A stretch of DNA of 64,000 nucleotides, from the NCBI GenBank assembly GCA_910579525.1, contig CAJTUK010000001.1, positions 310,001 to 374,000 of the forward strand. Direction: 5' to 3'. Positions 1-8,254 of the stretch are shown here, piece by piece. How positions within the stretch are numbered: the stretch's first letter is position 1; every line of letters starts with the position of its first letter. The position numbers and the translations under genes were made by a program. This DNA is from an uncultured Christensenella sp. GTDB lineage: Bacteria > Bacillota > Clostridia > Christensenellales > Borkfalkiaceae. The notes beneath the pieces were generated by a model. The model was not told the DNA's origin. It saw only the letters and a program-made list of their open reading frames with translations, and did not search any database.

Positions 1-204
1 ATGCTTTTCGAATCCCTTTACGGGCTCGCCGCCGACGCGCTTGGTTGGGCTGTCAAAATCAACCCTCCCCGTTTCCTCTTCAAGCGCTTTGAGCTCGTCG
101 TAATACTTATCGTATTCGCGGTCCTCCACCGACGGATTATCCAACACGTAGTATTCGTACGCCCATTTATTAAGTTTTTCGATGAGTTCTCTCATTCTGT
201 CCAT
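1..204 (-). CDS. ligA: NAD-dependent DNA ligase LigA, N-terminal 68 codons (runs off the window)
   Basis: The minus-strand frame beginning with ATG at 204 reads into the window edge without a stop. Its product starts MDRMRELIEKLNKWAYEYY, followed by VLDNPSVEDREYDKYYDEL and DSPTKRVGG. This is the adenylation-domain Ia region of bacterial LigA, which binds NMN; the conserved YY, the D-x-EYD motif and the SPT-x-RVGG motif are all present. The enzyme seals nicks in replication and repair using NAD. It lies 56 bases downstream of pcrA in the same direction; the pcrA-ligA pair is conserved in many Bacillota. A purine-rich AGGGG lies about 9 bases before the ATG. Only the first tenth of the protein is visible, so catalytic lysine and later domains cannot be checked. 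Confidence 0.93.
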   Translation of the reverse strand, partial: MDRMRELIEKLNKWAYEYYVLDNPSVEDREYDKYYDELKALEEETGRVDFDSPTKRVGGEPVKGFEKH

Positions 205-260
205 AGCGTTTAACCCCTGCATATGTGCCGTTTAATATATGCTTTTTTGCGCACATGCGC

Positions 261-2531
261 TTAAATTACCGTTAACGGAGCGAGGGCTGCCGCCAGCTCT
301 TTTACGCCCTGCCCTTCGAACGCTACGTTTATTATTTTGCCGTCGTTTTTAAGCGCGACTATCATTCCCGCGCCGAATTTGGGATGGGTTACGCGCATGC
401 CGACCTTGTATTTGCCGCCCTCCGCCGGTTTTGAAGGCACGGCTTTTTTTTGCCCGCCCCAAAAGGGTTTGAAACCGGTATTTTGCGCCGGCAAGTCGCT
501 TTCGGCGCCGTCCGCGGAAGAATATAGCGCTCTGCCCTGCGAACGCTCTTCACCGCCGTAATTACCTTTATACGAGCCGACGTATTTTTTGCCGTTACCC
601 GCATAATAGTAGGGAGTCTTTTCAACTACGGAGCCGAGTTCGGGAGCGAGTTCGATTATAAAACGCGAGGGTTTTGTGAGATCGCGCCGCCCGTAAAGAT
701 AGCGGGATTTTGACCTTGTTAAATACAGTTTGTCCTTCGCGCGGGTTATGGCGACGTACATAAGCCGCCTTTCCTCCTCTTCGCTTCTGCCGTCTTCGTT
801 GGAGCGCGACGAAGGCATTATGCCGTCTTCGAGCCCGCAGATAAATACATTGGAAAATTCAAGACCTTTGACCGCGTGAATTGTTGCGACGGTTACGTAG
901 TCGCCCTCATCCATATCGTCGAGGTCGGACGAGAGCGTAACCTGATTTAGATATTCGTCGAGAGTCGCCGACGGATTGAGCCGAGAAAAATCATCCACCG
1001 AGGCGATAAATTCGTCAAGGTTTGCCAGCTTGCCGTCGCCCTCGTCCGTTCCGTCGTCGTATGCCGAACGCAGGTCGGCAAGGTTGATGACGTTGCGCAC
1101 TAACTGCGCCACGGGCGTTTCAAGCGCGGACAGAACAAATTCTTTTATCAGATTTGCAAAATCCTTTATTTTATCCTTTGCGGACTTGGTGAGAGGCAGA
1201 CTCTCGCAGTCTATGGCGGCGTCGTATAAAGACAGCCCCTCTTCCTGCGCATACGCATACATAATGTCGACGGTGCGCGCCCCTATGCCGCGGCGCGGAA
1301 CGTTTATTATCCTTTCAAGCGCTTCATTGTCGTAAGGGTTGGAAATTATGCGAAGGTACGCCAGAATATCCTTGATTTCTTTTCTTTCGAAGAAACGGAA
1401 ACCGCCGAATACTTTGTAAGGTATTCCGTATTTGGTGAACTCCTGCTCGTATGAACGTGTAAGCGCGTTTATGCGCATAAGTACGGCGAAATCGGAATAT
1501 TTTGCTCCCTTTGCAACCGCGTCGGATATCTGCCTTGCGGTATAGAGAGCTTCTCCCGCCTCTTCTTCCGCCTGATAATACACGGGCTTGTCCCCTTCGC
1601 CCGCTTCAGTCCAGAGCTCCTTGCCACGGCGCACCGCGTTATTTTTGATTATGCAGTTCGCAAGTTTTAAGATGCTGCCCGTAGAGCGGTAATTTCTTTC
1701 GAGCTTGTAAATTTTAGCTTGCGGAAAGGCCTTGTCGAAAGAGAGGATATTTTCTATTTCGGCTCCGCGCCAGCCGTAAATCGACTGGTCGTCGTCGCCG
1801 ACGGCAAAAAGGTTACCGTGTTTAGACGAAAGATATTTTATTATGTCGAACTGAACGGCGTTCGTGTCCTGAAATTCGTCTACGAGAATGTATTTAAATT
1901 TATCGGCAAGGTAGTCGCGGGTTTCTTCGTCGCGCTTTAAAAGCCGCAACGTTTCCAAAAGCAAATCGTCGAAATCGAGAGCGTTGTTCTCGCGCAAATG
2001 TTTATCGTACCTTTCGTAAATAGCCGCAACGTCGTCTATTCCGCGCTCGGCACGGTATTTGCGGGCGTATTGGTCGGGGTCGAGCCCGAGCATTTTTGCG
2101 TTGGCTATATGGTATTTTGCGCTCTTTAACAGCTTTTCGTCGTCGAAGTCGAGCTCGTGAAAGGTTTTTTTGATTACGTTCGCACGCTCCGTTTCCGAAT
2201 AAATCGAAAAGTTGGGCTTTAACCCCGCCCTGTCTGAAAATTCGCGCAGAATTTTTACGCACATGGAGTGAATTGTACAAATCCAGCGCGTGTCGCCCTC
2301 GCCTATCACCGAAGTAAGCCGCTCTTTCATTTCCCCCGCGGCTTTGTTGGTAAACGTTATTGCAAGAATCTGGGAGAGCTTTGCCTTGCCCTCCCTCAAT
2401 ATGTACGCTATGCGCGAAGTTAAAACGCGGGTTTTTCCGCTGCCCGCCCCCGCAAGCACCAGAACGGCGCCGTCGGTATCGCGCACGGGCTTAATTTGTT
2501 CTTCGTTAAGTATGTCAAGCAATTCGTCCAT
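261..2531 (-). CDS. pcrA: ATP-dependent DNA helicase PcrA/UvrD (superfamily 1A)
   Basis: A 756-aa SF1A 3'-5' helicase acting in nucleotide excision repair, replication restart and removal of stalled complexes. Motifs appear in order: Walker A GAGSGKT near residue 30, motif Ia ITFTNKAAGEMKER, Walker B LVDEFQDTN, motif III GDDDQSIYGWRGA, motif IV LERNYRST, motif V TIHAVKGLEF and motif VI RRLMYVAITRAKD. The last 50 residues (KVGMRVTHPKFGAGMIV) form the C-terminal Tudor-like domain that in Bacillus PcrA contacts RNA polymerase. Length is slightly above the usual 720-740. There is no convincing ribosome binding site. A TATAAT hexamer ends 7 bases upstream of the ATG with a TTGCGC 17 bases further up, so the transcript may begin at the start codon. 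ligA follows in the same direction. Confidence 0.96.
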   Translation of the reverse strand: MDELLDILNEEQIKPVRDTDGAVLVLAGAGSGKTRVLTSRIAYILREGKAKLSQILAITFTNKAAGEMKERLTSVIGEGDTRWICTIHSMCVKILREFSDRAGLKPNFSIYSETERANVIKKTFHELDFDDEKLLKSAKYHIANAKMLGLDPDQYARKYRAERGIDDVAAIYERYDKHLRENNALDFDDLLLETLRLLKRDEETRDYLADKFKYILVDEFQDTNAVQFDIIKYLSSKHGNLFAVGDDDQSIYGWRGAEIENILSFDKAFPQAKIYKLERNYRSTGSILKLANCIIKNNAVRRGKELWTEAGEGDKPVYYQAEEEAGEALYTARQISDAVAKGAKYSDFAVLMRINALTRSYEQEFTKYGIPYKVFGGFRFFERKEIKDILAYLRIISNPYDNEALERIINVPRRGIGARTVDIMYAYAQEEGLSLYDAAIDCESLPLTKSAKDKIKDFANLIKEFVLSALETPVAQLVRNVINLADLRSAYDDGTDEGDGKLANLDEFIASVDDFSRLNPSATLDEYLNQVTLSSDLDDMDEGDYVTVATIHAVKGLEFSNVFICGLEDGIMPSSRSNEDGRSEEEERRLMYVAITRAKDKLYLTRSKSRYLYGRRDLTKPSRFIIELAPELGSVVEKTPYYYAGNGKKYVGSYKGNYGGEERSQGRALYSSADGAESDLPAQNTGFKPFWGGQKKAVPSKPAEGGKYKVGMRVTHPKFGAGMIVALKNDGKIINVAFEGQGVKELAAALAPLTVI

Positions 2532-2537
2532 AACCGT

Positions 2538-2566
2538 ATTATATCACCGTGAAAAAAAATGCGCAA
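2538..2566 (-). promoter_or_regulatory. Putative promoter of pcrA, possibly leaderless
   Basis: On the minus strand TTGCGC (2566-2561) is followed after 17 bases by TATAAT (2543-2538). Transcription about 7 bases downstream would start at or next to the A of the pcrA ATG (2531), giving an mRNA without a leader. The -10 is perfect and the -35 is only half matched. Confidence 0.5.
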
Positions 2567-2583
2567 GCGCGCCCGCGGGATAT

Positions 2584-2961
2584 TTAAATTTCCATTTCCT
2601 TTTCTTTGCGGTAGCGTTTTAAAGCTTGCAGGTACTTGCCCGATATTTCAAGAGAATAACGCTGTTTTTCTTCGTATGAGAGTGTATCGTAATACTCTTT
2701 ATCTGTAAGTCTGCCGATTGCGTCGGAAACTTCGCCTTCCTCGTCTAAAAGCTTTTTGACTTTTAAATAAAATTCGTCGGGCTTTTCGCCTTTGATTTCG
2801 TTTTTTACGCGGCGAGACAGAGTAGTTTTTACTTTTGCTTCGTTAAGACCCTTTTTCTTTGCTTCGTTGGTGTTTTCGTCTATATTCTTCTTACAATCTG
2901 CCCAGTAGTTGCTTTTAAGGCGGCTTTTGGCTGCGCGCGCCATTTTGATAATGTCGTCCAT
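2584..2961 (-). CDS. Uncharacterised charged protein, 125 aa
   Basis: I do not recognise this family. The product is hydrophilic, rich in Lys, Glu and Arg, and predicted mostly alpha-helical from composition, with no membrane segment and no signal peptide. It starts MDDIIKMARAAKSRLKSNY and ends KEKEMEI. Segments such as KVKKLLDEEGEVSDAIGRL and EYYDTLSYEEKQRYSLEI look like helix-turn-helix or short coiled segments. An AGGAG lies about 12 bases before the ATG, longer spacing than normal. The gene sits between the rpsU terminator and pcrA, same strand, 52 bases before pcrA. Its intact frame and composition argue for a real gene; nothing in the context fixes a function. Confidence 0.7.
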   Translation of the reverse strand: MDDIIKMARAAKSRLKSNYWADCKKNIDENTNEAKKKGLNEAKVKTTLSRRVKNEIKGEKPDEFYLKVKKLLDEEGEVSDAIGRLTDKEYYDTLSYEEKQRYSLEISGKYLQALKRYRKEKEMEI

Positions 2962-2994
2962 AACTACTTAATTCTCCTATTTTCGACTTTTCCG

Positions 2995-3032
2995 CAAAAA
3001 AAAGTCTGCCTGAAACTTTCTTTGGCAGACTT
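2995..3032 (-). terminator. Intrinsic terminator after rpsU
   Basis: Read on the minus strand, a 9-bp stem (AAGTCTGCC at 3032-3024 pairing with GGCAGACTT at 3010-3002) with a 13-base loop is followed by a run of seven or more T. It lies just after the rpsU stop and separates rpsU from the downstream small gene. Confidence 0.9.
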
Positions 3033-3037
3033 CATTT

Positions 3038-3214
3038 TTAGTTTTTGTTTCTCTTTCTTGCAGCTTCCGCCTTTTTACGGCGTTTAACCGAGGGGGATTC
3101 GTAAAACTCTTTTTTACGAAGGTCGCCGATAATGCCGTCGCGCGAGCACTTTCTTTTAAAGCGACGAAGCGCGCTCTCGACGGATTCGTTTTCTCCTACC
3201 TTTATAGTCGACAT
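3038..3214 (-). CDS. rpsU: 30S ribosomal protein S21
   Basis: A 58-aa basic protein, MSTIKVGENESVESALRRF followed by KRKCSRDGIIGDLRKKEFY and a terminal Lys/Arg-rich tail, which is the full-length S21 pattern of Bacillota. S21 sits on the platform of the 30S subunit near the anti-Shine-Dalgarno sequence and helps initiation. The reading frame is open 15 codons further upstream, but the internal ATG at 3214 has AGGTG at the correct spacing and matches the family start, so I chose it. It is a one-gene unit with its own strong promoter and a terminator directly downstream. Confidence 0.96.
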   Translation of the reverse strand: MSTIKVGENESVESALRRFKRKCSRDGIIGDLRKKEFYESPSVKRRKKAEAARKRNKN

Positions 3215-3268
3215 CTTTTTCACCTGCCCTCGCATCTGCATTATTTGCCGTGAACACACGACTTTTTA

Positions 3269-3298
3269 AGTATATCAAACGTACGGGCGGATTGTCAA
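3269..3298 (-). promoter_or_regulatory. Sigma-A-type promoter of rpsU
   Basis: Minus-strand TTGACA (3298-3293), an 18-base spacer and TATACT (3274-3269), about 55 bases upstream of the rpsU ATG. The -35 is perfect and the -10 matches five of six positions. Confidence 0.8.
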
Positions 3299-3345
3299 AC
3301 GAATTTGACGCCGGTTAAGATAATTTTTACGGTTATCGCAACGCG

Positions 3346-5313
3346 CTATTCTATTGCTTTGAGACTTTCGTTCATATCTATCTTTTTGATTTTAGGCTTT
3401 AACATGAGCGTGACTATAAAAGTAAACAATAACACGACTACGGGAGCGGCAAGCCACCAGAACCATGTTACGGAAGCGAGCGAACCCATACCCAGAATAT
3501 CGAACAACAACAACATAATCAGAGTTGACAGAGGATAACCGAAGAGTATGCCCACCACTGTGTCTATATACACTTCGCGGTAGATATAGCCGGAAACTTC
3601 GCGCTCGTGATAGCCCAGAACTTTGAGCGTTGCGAGTTCGCGGTTGCGTTCGCTTACGTTTATGTTTGTGAGCGTGTAAATTACCACCGCGGTAAGAAGC
3701 CCGGCGAAAACTATTATTACCGCGGCGATCCCCATAACCGAAGGGGAATCTATGCCGCCGAAAATACATACGTCCAGAAGAGCGAAACCCGCAAGCACGA
3801 GCGCCGTTGAAACGGCGACGGAAACCACCGTCATTATAAACCGCGAGAGGTAACGCAAAACGTTGCGCATGGTTGATTTATATTTGAACGAAAGCAAATT
3901 CCATATGAACGGGATTCGTTCCAAAAACACCTTTTTGCCCGCCTTGGGAGGCTTGGGGCGGAGAAGTTCGGCGGGAGCTTCACGCGTGAGCTTTAAACCC
4001 GCTATTAAAGTGGCGGCGAGCGTAACCGCAACTATAACCCAAAAAACTATAAGGAAAAACGGCAACGCAACCTGCGAGGATATAGGGGGCATATTGAAAG
4101 AATAGTTGAACACGTAGCATATGAGATACGCAAGTCCCAGCCCCACGAAGTAAGCCCCAGCGCCTCCGACTCCCGTTGCGAGCGCGACGAAAAGAACATA
4201 TTTGAATATTATTTTGAACGAAGAATAGCCCAAAGTTTTGAGACACGCGACCTGACTGCGCTCTTCTTCCATAAGTCTGGTCATATTTGACAGCACAACG
4301 AGCGCGGTAACGAACAGAAACGCGACCATAAGCACCAGACCTATGCCCGAGACCTTGTTTGCGTAGCTTATGAGAGAGACGAACGAATAGTTATCGTTTA
4401 AGGTTATAAACCGCAAAGTTTCGGCATCGGCGCCCGACTTTTCAGAAAACAGCGCTTTTTGACTTTCGACGTAAGTTTTATATTCGTCATTCAAAGCCTT
4501 GAATTGAGTGCGATCGGGGAAAGACAGGTAGACGTCGGTGGTCTGCAACACCTTTACGCCGAAAATTTCGGGAATTAACGAAGAAGGTAAAAACAGAACG
4601 TTATCGAGAGTTATAAGATTGTTTACTTCGTTAATTGTGTCGGGGATTTTGGTATCTTCGGGATTGAGCCAGCTCGGTTCCCCGTCGTTTGCGAAAGTGA
4701 GCGGGCTCTTTATTGTTGCGCCGACTGTGACTTTTACGGGGGTGAGCCTGTTAAGAAAACTTTGCAAATACGAAGGGATTTCCTGCCCGCCCTGCTTTGC
4801 AAGCTGTTCTAAAATATCTTTGAAATCAAGCTCGATTCCGGAACGAAGTTCAAAGCCCTTTAACATATTGTCTGAAACTTCGGCGTAGGCGATATTAAAA
4901 TCCTCCTCTTTTGCCAACTCCGCGCGTTCGAGCACCTCGTATTTGTTAACCGAGGGGTTTTCGAAGTTGTCGAGAAAGTACAGTCTTATAAGCTGTTTTT
5001 CGCCGTTGACCCCGACATATACGTCGATTGACGCGCCTGTTTCCAAATTTTCTTCACCGTAAAATTCTTTGGCGGCGGTTATTTCTTCAGCGGAAAAGCC
5101 CATTGAAAGCCCGTCGCTTGCAGTGCTCTTGACAATGAGGTCGCTTACGTTCTGTTTCTCGTAATACTCTGAAAGAGAGAATTTGAGTTTTTCGGTTGAA
5201 GTGCCTATACCCGAAACAAATCCGACCGAAACAAGCACTATAAAAACTATTGAAACGAACCGCGTTATATGCTTTTTAAAGGCGCGGAGCAGAGTTTTTA
5301 GATAAGTTTTCAT
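3346..5313 (-). CDS. FtsX-like ABC transporter permease
   Basis: A 655-aa inner-membrane permease of the FtsX/MacB family. A first membrane segment (residues about 20-40, FVSIVFIVLVSVGFVSG) is followed by a large extracytoplasmic domain of about 280 residues. Three closely spaced membrane segments follow (LMVAFLFVTALVVLSNM onward), with the FtsX cytoplasmic motif CLKTLGYSSFKI. A second FtsX unit near the C terminus carries the matching TLKVLGYHEREV. Such permeases do not translocate small solutes; they usually couple ATP hydrolysis to movements outside the membrane (peptide or lipid extrusion, hydrolase activation). The ATG at 5313 overlaps the TAA of the ATPase gene (TAATG), so translation is coupled. 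A GTG at 5319 is an alternative start with better spacing to GGAG. The substrate is unknown. Confidence 0.9.
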   Translation of the reverse strand: MKTYLKTLLRAFKKHITRFVSIVFIVLVSVGFVSGIGTSTEKLKFSLSEYYEKQNVSDLIVKSTASDGLSMGFSAEEITAAKEFYGEENLETGASIDVYVGVNGEKQLIRLYFLDNFENPSVNKYEVLERAELAKEEDFNIAYAEVSDNMLKGFELRSGIELDFKDILEQLAKQGGQEIPSYLQSFLNRLTPVKVTVGATIKSPLTFANDGEPSWLNPEDTKIPDTINEVNNLITLDNVLFLPSSLIPEIFGVKVLQTTDVYLSFPDRTQFKALNDEYKTYVESQKALFSEKSGADAETLRFITLNDNYSFVSLISYANKVSGIGLVLMVAFLFVTALVVLSNMTRLMEEERSQVACLKTLGYSSFKIIFKYVLFVALATGVGGAGAYFVGLGLAYLICYVFNYSFNMPPISSQVALPFFLIVFWVIVAVTLAATLIAGLKLTREAPAELLRPKPPKAGKKVFLERIPFIWNLLSFKYKSTMRNVLRYLSRFIMTVVSVAVSTALVLAGFALLDVCIFGGIDSPSVMGIAAVIIVFAGLLTAVVIYTLTNINVSERNRELATLKVLGYHEREVSGYIYREVYIDTVVGILFGYPLSTLIMLLLFDILGMGSLASVTWFWWLAAPVVVLLFTFIVTLMLKPKIKKIDMNESLKAIE

Positions 5314-6014
5314 TACCACTCTATCTCCTCTATGGGTTTAGGGCGCTCGTTTTTAACTATCTTTTCTATTTTACCGCTCTTTATATAAACTACTTTGTCC
5401 GCCATATCTTTGAGCGCGGAGTTGTGGGTAACTATTATAACCAGCCTGCCGCTGTTTTTGCAGACGTCGTGCAACAACTTTAAAATCTTTTTGCCCGTAT
5501 TGTAGTCGAGCGCGCCCGTAGGTTCGTCGCAGAGTAGAAGTTTTGGATTTTTAGCTATTGCGCGAGCAATAGACACGCGCTGTTGCTCCCCGCCCGAAAG
5601 CTGCGCGGGAAAATTTTGAAGCCGCTCTTCAAGCCCCACTTCACACAAAACTTCTTTGGGGTTGAGATGGTCTTTGCAGATTTCAACCGCGATTTCCACG
5701 TTTTCGAGCGCGGTGAGGTTAGGCATAAGATTATAGAACTGAAACACGAAACCAACGTCGCTGCGGCGGTATTCGGTGAGTCCTCTTCGGTCGAGCGAGG
5801 TTACTGTTTTTCCGTCGAGAATTATCTCTCCGGAGGTGGCGTTATCCATACCGCCCAACAGATTTAAAAGCGTGGTTTTGCCCGCGCCCGAACTGCCTAA
5901 AACGACTACGAATTCGCCGTTTTCGAGACTGAAAGACACGTCTTCGAGCGCGTGCACGCTCAAAGCGCCAGTTTTATATTCTTTACCGACGCCGGAAAGC
6001 TGAAGATACGACAT
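5313..6014 (-). CDS. ABC transporter ATP-binding protein (MacB/LolD type)
   Basis: A 233-aa nucleotide-binding subunit. Walker A is GSSGAGKTT (about residue 40), the Q-loop is FVFQFYNLMPNLTALENVE, the signature is LSGGEQQR, Walker B is LLLCDEPTGALD and the switch histidine is in IVTHN. The Q-loop sequence with NLMPNLTA and the DEPTGALD ending are typical of ATPases that pair with FtsX-type permeases. The partner gene overlaps its stop codon. GGGGTG precedes the ATG by 5 bases. The upstream 80 bases are AT-rich and could hold a weak promoter (TTTACA and TAAATA), which I do not call. No two-component or bacitracin-sensing genes are adjacent to suggest a substrate. Confidence 0.95.
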   Translation of the reverse strand: MSYLQLSGVGKEYKTGALSVHALEDVSFSLENGEFVVVLGSSGAGKTTLLNLLGGMDNATSGEIILDGKTVTSLDRRGLTEYRRSDVGFVFQFYNLMPNLTALENVEIAVEICKDHLNPKEVLCEVGLEERLQNFPAQLSGGEQQRVSIARAIAKNPKLLLCDEPTGALDYNTGKKILKLLHDVCKNSGRLVIIVTHNSALKDMADKVVYIKSGKIEKIVKNERPKPIEEIEW

Positions 6015-6095
6015 TTTATCACCCCGAAAACGAATTTTTTATATTACTTTACGATAATATTTAATCATTTAAACTTTTAATTGTAAAGGTATAGC

Positions 6096-6124
6096 TTGAC
6101 TTTTTAATAAACTTTCACTAAAAT
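6096..6124 (+). promoter_or_regulatory. Promoter of tRNA-Leu
   Basis: TTGACT (6096-6101), a 17-base spacer and TAAAAT (6119-6124), 40 bases upstream of the mature tRNA 5' end. Both hexamers match five of six positions, as expected for a stable-RNA promoter. Confidence 0.75.
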
Positions 6125-6163
6125 ATCATATGTAACAAAATTCCGTTACTTAAATATATTTAT

Positions 6164-6246
6164 GCGGATATGGCGGAATTGGCAGACGCGCAGGACTTAG
6201 AATCCTGTGGGCAACCGTGCAGGTTCAACCCCTGTTATCCGCACCA
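6164..6246 (+). tRNA. tRNA-Leu (anticodon UAG)
   Basis: The acceptor stem GCGGATA (6164-6170) pairs with TATCCGC (6236-6242), followed by A and an encoded CCA. The anticodon stem CAGGA/TCCTG encloses CTTAGAA, giving anticodon TAG. The T arm GCAGG-TTCAACC-CCTGT and a long variable arm, typical of leucine tRNA, are present. Total 83 bases including CCA. It is a single tRNA gene with its own promoter and terminator and is not in a cluster. Confidence 0.97.
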
Positions 6247-6250
6247 CCAA

Positions 6251-6297
6251 GACACACGCAAAAGGAGCGTACAAAACTCCGTCGCGTGTGTCTTTTT
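6251..6297 (+). terminator. Terminator after tRNA-Leu
   Basis: GACACACGC (6251-6259) pairs with GCGTGTGTC (6284-6292), with a small inner GGAG/CTCC stem, and is followed by TTTTT. It begins four bases after the tRNA CCA. The 170 bases that follow up to the queF terminator show no gene. Confidence 0.88.
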
Positions 6298-6470
6298 CTA
6301 TGCAAAAATGCCCAATTTCGGGAGTTTTTCGGTTAGTTACCATTTTCGTGCATCATGACGCTTGCCACGACAGCATTTGATTTTCTTATTATTGTCTTTT
6401 CACTATTTTCAATAAGACGCAACAAAAAGTAATTTAACCCTCGTTGAACGAAAAGGAACGTACTTTAAAT

Positions 6471-6494
6471 AAAAGCGGACCTCCGTCCGCTTTT
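6471..6494. terminator. Bidirectional terminator after queF
   Basis: AAAAGCGGAC (6471-6480), a four-base loop and GTCCGCTTTT (6485-6494). It has T6 on the plus strand and four T on the minus strand. It lies immediately downstream of the queF stop and most likely ends the preQ1 operon, though its T-run is better in the plus direction. Confidence 0.7.
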
Positions 6495-6497
6495 TTA

Positions 6498-6989
6498 TTA
6501 TCTGTTGTCAATTTTTTCGGGATACATATCGTGGTGCGAAAGCCTGTCCCAAGCTACCTGTTCCCACCTGGTTCCTTTTTTTCCGTAGTTGCAATAAGGG
6601 TCTATGGAAATTCCGCCGCGAGGTAAAAACTTTCCCCATACTTCGATGTATGCAGGGTCCATCAAATCAACAAGGTCGTTCATAATTATGTTCACGCAAT
6701 CTTCGTGGAAATCACCGCGGTTTCTGAACCCGAAAAGGTACAGCTTTAAAGACTTACTTTCAACCATCTTTTCGCGCGGTACGTACGAAATATAAACCGT
6801 GGCAAAATCGGGTTGCCCCGTAATGGGGCAAAGGCTTGTGAATTCGGGACAGTTGAACTTTACGAAATAGTCCCTTTCAGGGTGTTTATTTGCAAATGTT
6901 TCCAAAACGGACGGGTCGTAAGTTTGCGGATATTTGGTATTGTTGTTACCGAGCAGGGTAATACCTTCGTTCTGTTTTTCTCTTGACAT
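6498..6989 (-). CDS. queF: NADPH-dependent 7-cyano-7-deazaguanine (preQ0) reductase QueF
   Basis: A 163-aa unimodal QueF, the usual length for the Bacillus type. It reduces the nitrile of preQ0 to the aminomethyl group of preQ1, the base that Tgt inserts into tRNA. The thioimide-forming cysteine lies in FTSLCPITGQPDF (about residue 55), and the QueF signature ESKSLKLYLFGFRNR and FHEDCVN are present. The C-terminal segment WGKFLPRGGISIDPY is also characteristic. It is the last gene of the queD-queE-folE-queC-queF operon; GGAG at the end of queC provides its ribosome binding site, and the two genes are one base apart. Confidence 0.97.
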   Translation of the reverse strand: MSREKQNEGITLLGNNNTKYPQTYDPSVLETFANKHPERDYFVKFNCPEFTSLCPITGQPDFATVYISYVPREKMVESKSLKLYLFGFRNRGDFHEDCVNIIMNDLVDLMDPAYIEVWGKFLPRGGISIDPYCNYGKKGTRWEQVAWDRLSHHDMYPEKIDNR

Positions 6990-6990
6990 A

Positions 6991-7677
6991 TTATTCTCCT
7001 TTTATTGCAGGGTCTTCTATCCCGTTGGCTTTAAATGCCGCGGAGCGGTCGCGGCAAGTAGCGCATACGCCGCAAGGTTTTCCGCCGCCTGAATAACAGC
7101 TCCACGTATATTTATACGGAACGCCGAGTTTAAGCCCCATTTGTACAACCTGAGATTTGTTTAAGTTTACAAATGGCGCAAGAATTCTAAGCTGTCCGCC
7201 GCTGCCCGTATAAATAGCCTCGCCCATCGCGGAATTGAATTTTTCGCTGCAATCCGGATAGGCGTTGCCTGCCGCGTCGTCGCTGTGTGCACCGTAATAT
7301 ATCACCTCGCACCCGCACGACAGAGCAACACTTGCCGCCGCCGAAAGAAACAGCCCGTTCCTGAAAGGGACGTAAGTTGAAACGGGCTTGCCGCCCGTTA
7401 CGGAAAGTTGTTCTGCATAACTTTGCAGAGGTATATCATTTGGCGAATCCGCTAAGAGCGAGCAGTCTGAACCTTCAAATATGACTGAAAGGTCAAGCCG
7501 CTTTAAAGCAACGCCGTAAAAATCGGCAACTTTTTGCGCTGCGGCGAGTTCTTTACTGTGAGTCTGCCCGTAGTAAACTGAAAGGGCGGAAACTTCCGCC
7601 GCGCCGTATTTTTGAACCGCCAGTCCAAGACAGGTTGCGCTATCCACGCCGCCGCTTAATAAAACGAGCGCTTTCAT
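6991..7677 (-). CDS. queC: 7-cyano-7-deazaguanine synthase QueC
   Basis: A 228-aa PP-loop ATPase that converts 7-carboxy-7-deazaguanine and ammonia to preQ0. The ATP-pyrophosphatase loop LSGGVDSATCLGLA is at the N terminus, SVYYGQTHSKE follows, and the C-terminal zinc-binding cysteines are in CYSGGGKPCGVCATCRDR. The ATG overlaps the folE stop codon (ATGA), so folE and queC are translationally coupled. Length and motif order match the family. Confidence 0.97.
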   Translation of the reverse strand: MKALVLLSGGVDSATCLGLAVQKYGAAEVSALSVYYGQTHSKELAAAQKVADFYGVALKRLDLSVIFEGSDCSLLADSPNDIPLQSYAEQLSVTGGKPVSTYVPFRNGLFLSAAASVALSCGCEVIYYGAHSDDAAGNAYPDCSEKFNSAMGEAIYTGSGGQLRILAPFVNLNKSQVVQMGLKLGVPYKYTWSCYSGGGKPCGVCATCRDRSAAFKANGIEDPAIKGE

Positions 7678-8246
7678 ACTCTGTCCCCCAAAAGATTTTG
7701 CAGGGTAACGTCGTCTTTAAACGCACCCAAATAAGTTTTGGTAACAGTTTTTGACGATACGTTTTTTATCCCGCGCGAAGTCATACAGCTGTGACAGCCT
7801 TCTATCCTAACGCCGACGTCAGGCGATAAAGCCGCAAGCGAAATTATCTCGGCAACGTCCCGTCCCAGACGCTCCTGTAATTGCAACCGCTTTGCCGCCA
7901 TATCGCAAATGCGCGCAATTTTGCTAAGCCCCAAAACTCTCCCGCGCGGTACGTACGCCACGTCTACTTTCATATCGTACATAAGCGCCATATGATGTTC
8001 GCAATAGCTGAACACGCTTATGTCCTTTATAACAACAGCGCCGCCTGAATTCGGGTCGGACGGAACTTCGAAAGTTTTTCCAAACATTTCCGCAATTTCA
8101 GTGTTGGTATATTTAATTCCTTCAAACGCTTCTTCGTACATTCGCGCCACGCGGGCGGGCGTTTCGCGCAGACCTTCCCTGTCGGGGTCTTCACCTATGG
8201 CGACCAATAACCCACGGATATGTTTTTCTATTTCTTTAATATCCAT
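7674..8246 (-). CDS. folE: GTP cyclohydrolase I (FolE1)
   Basis: A 190-aa GTP cyclohydrolase I that opens GTP to 7,8-dihydroneopterin triphosphate, the precursor of both folate and 7-deazapurines. The zinc ligands are visible in SYCEHHMAL (Cys, His) and GCHSCMTSRG (Cys). RETPARVARMYEEAF and AKRLQLQERL are further conserved stretches. Its position between queE and queC, under the preQ1 riboswitch, indicates that this copy feeds queuosine precursor synthesis. Whether another folE serves folate cannot be seen here. AGGAG is well placed before the ATG. Confidence 0.97.
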   Translation of the reverse strand: MDIKEIEKHIRGLLVAIGEDPDREGLRETPARVARMYEEAFEGIKYTNTEIAEMFGKTFEVPSDPNSGGAVVIKDISVFSYCEHHMALMYDMKVDVAYVPRGRVLGLSKIARICDMAAKRLQLQERLGRDVAEIISLAALSPDVGVRIEGCHSCMTSRGIKNVSSKTVTKTYLGAFKDDVTLQNLLGDRV

Positions 8247-8254
8247 ACTTTCTC

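Noticed and set aside
1..213. Plus-strand 70-codon frame at the window start
   Set aside because: The minus strand encodes the start of LigA with clear motifs; the plus frame is its shadow.
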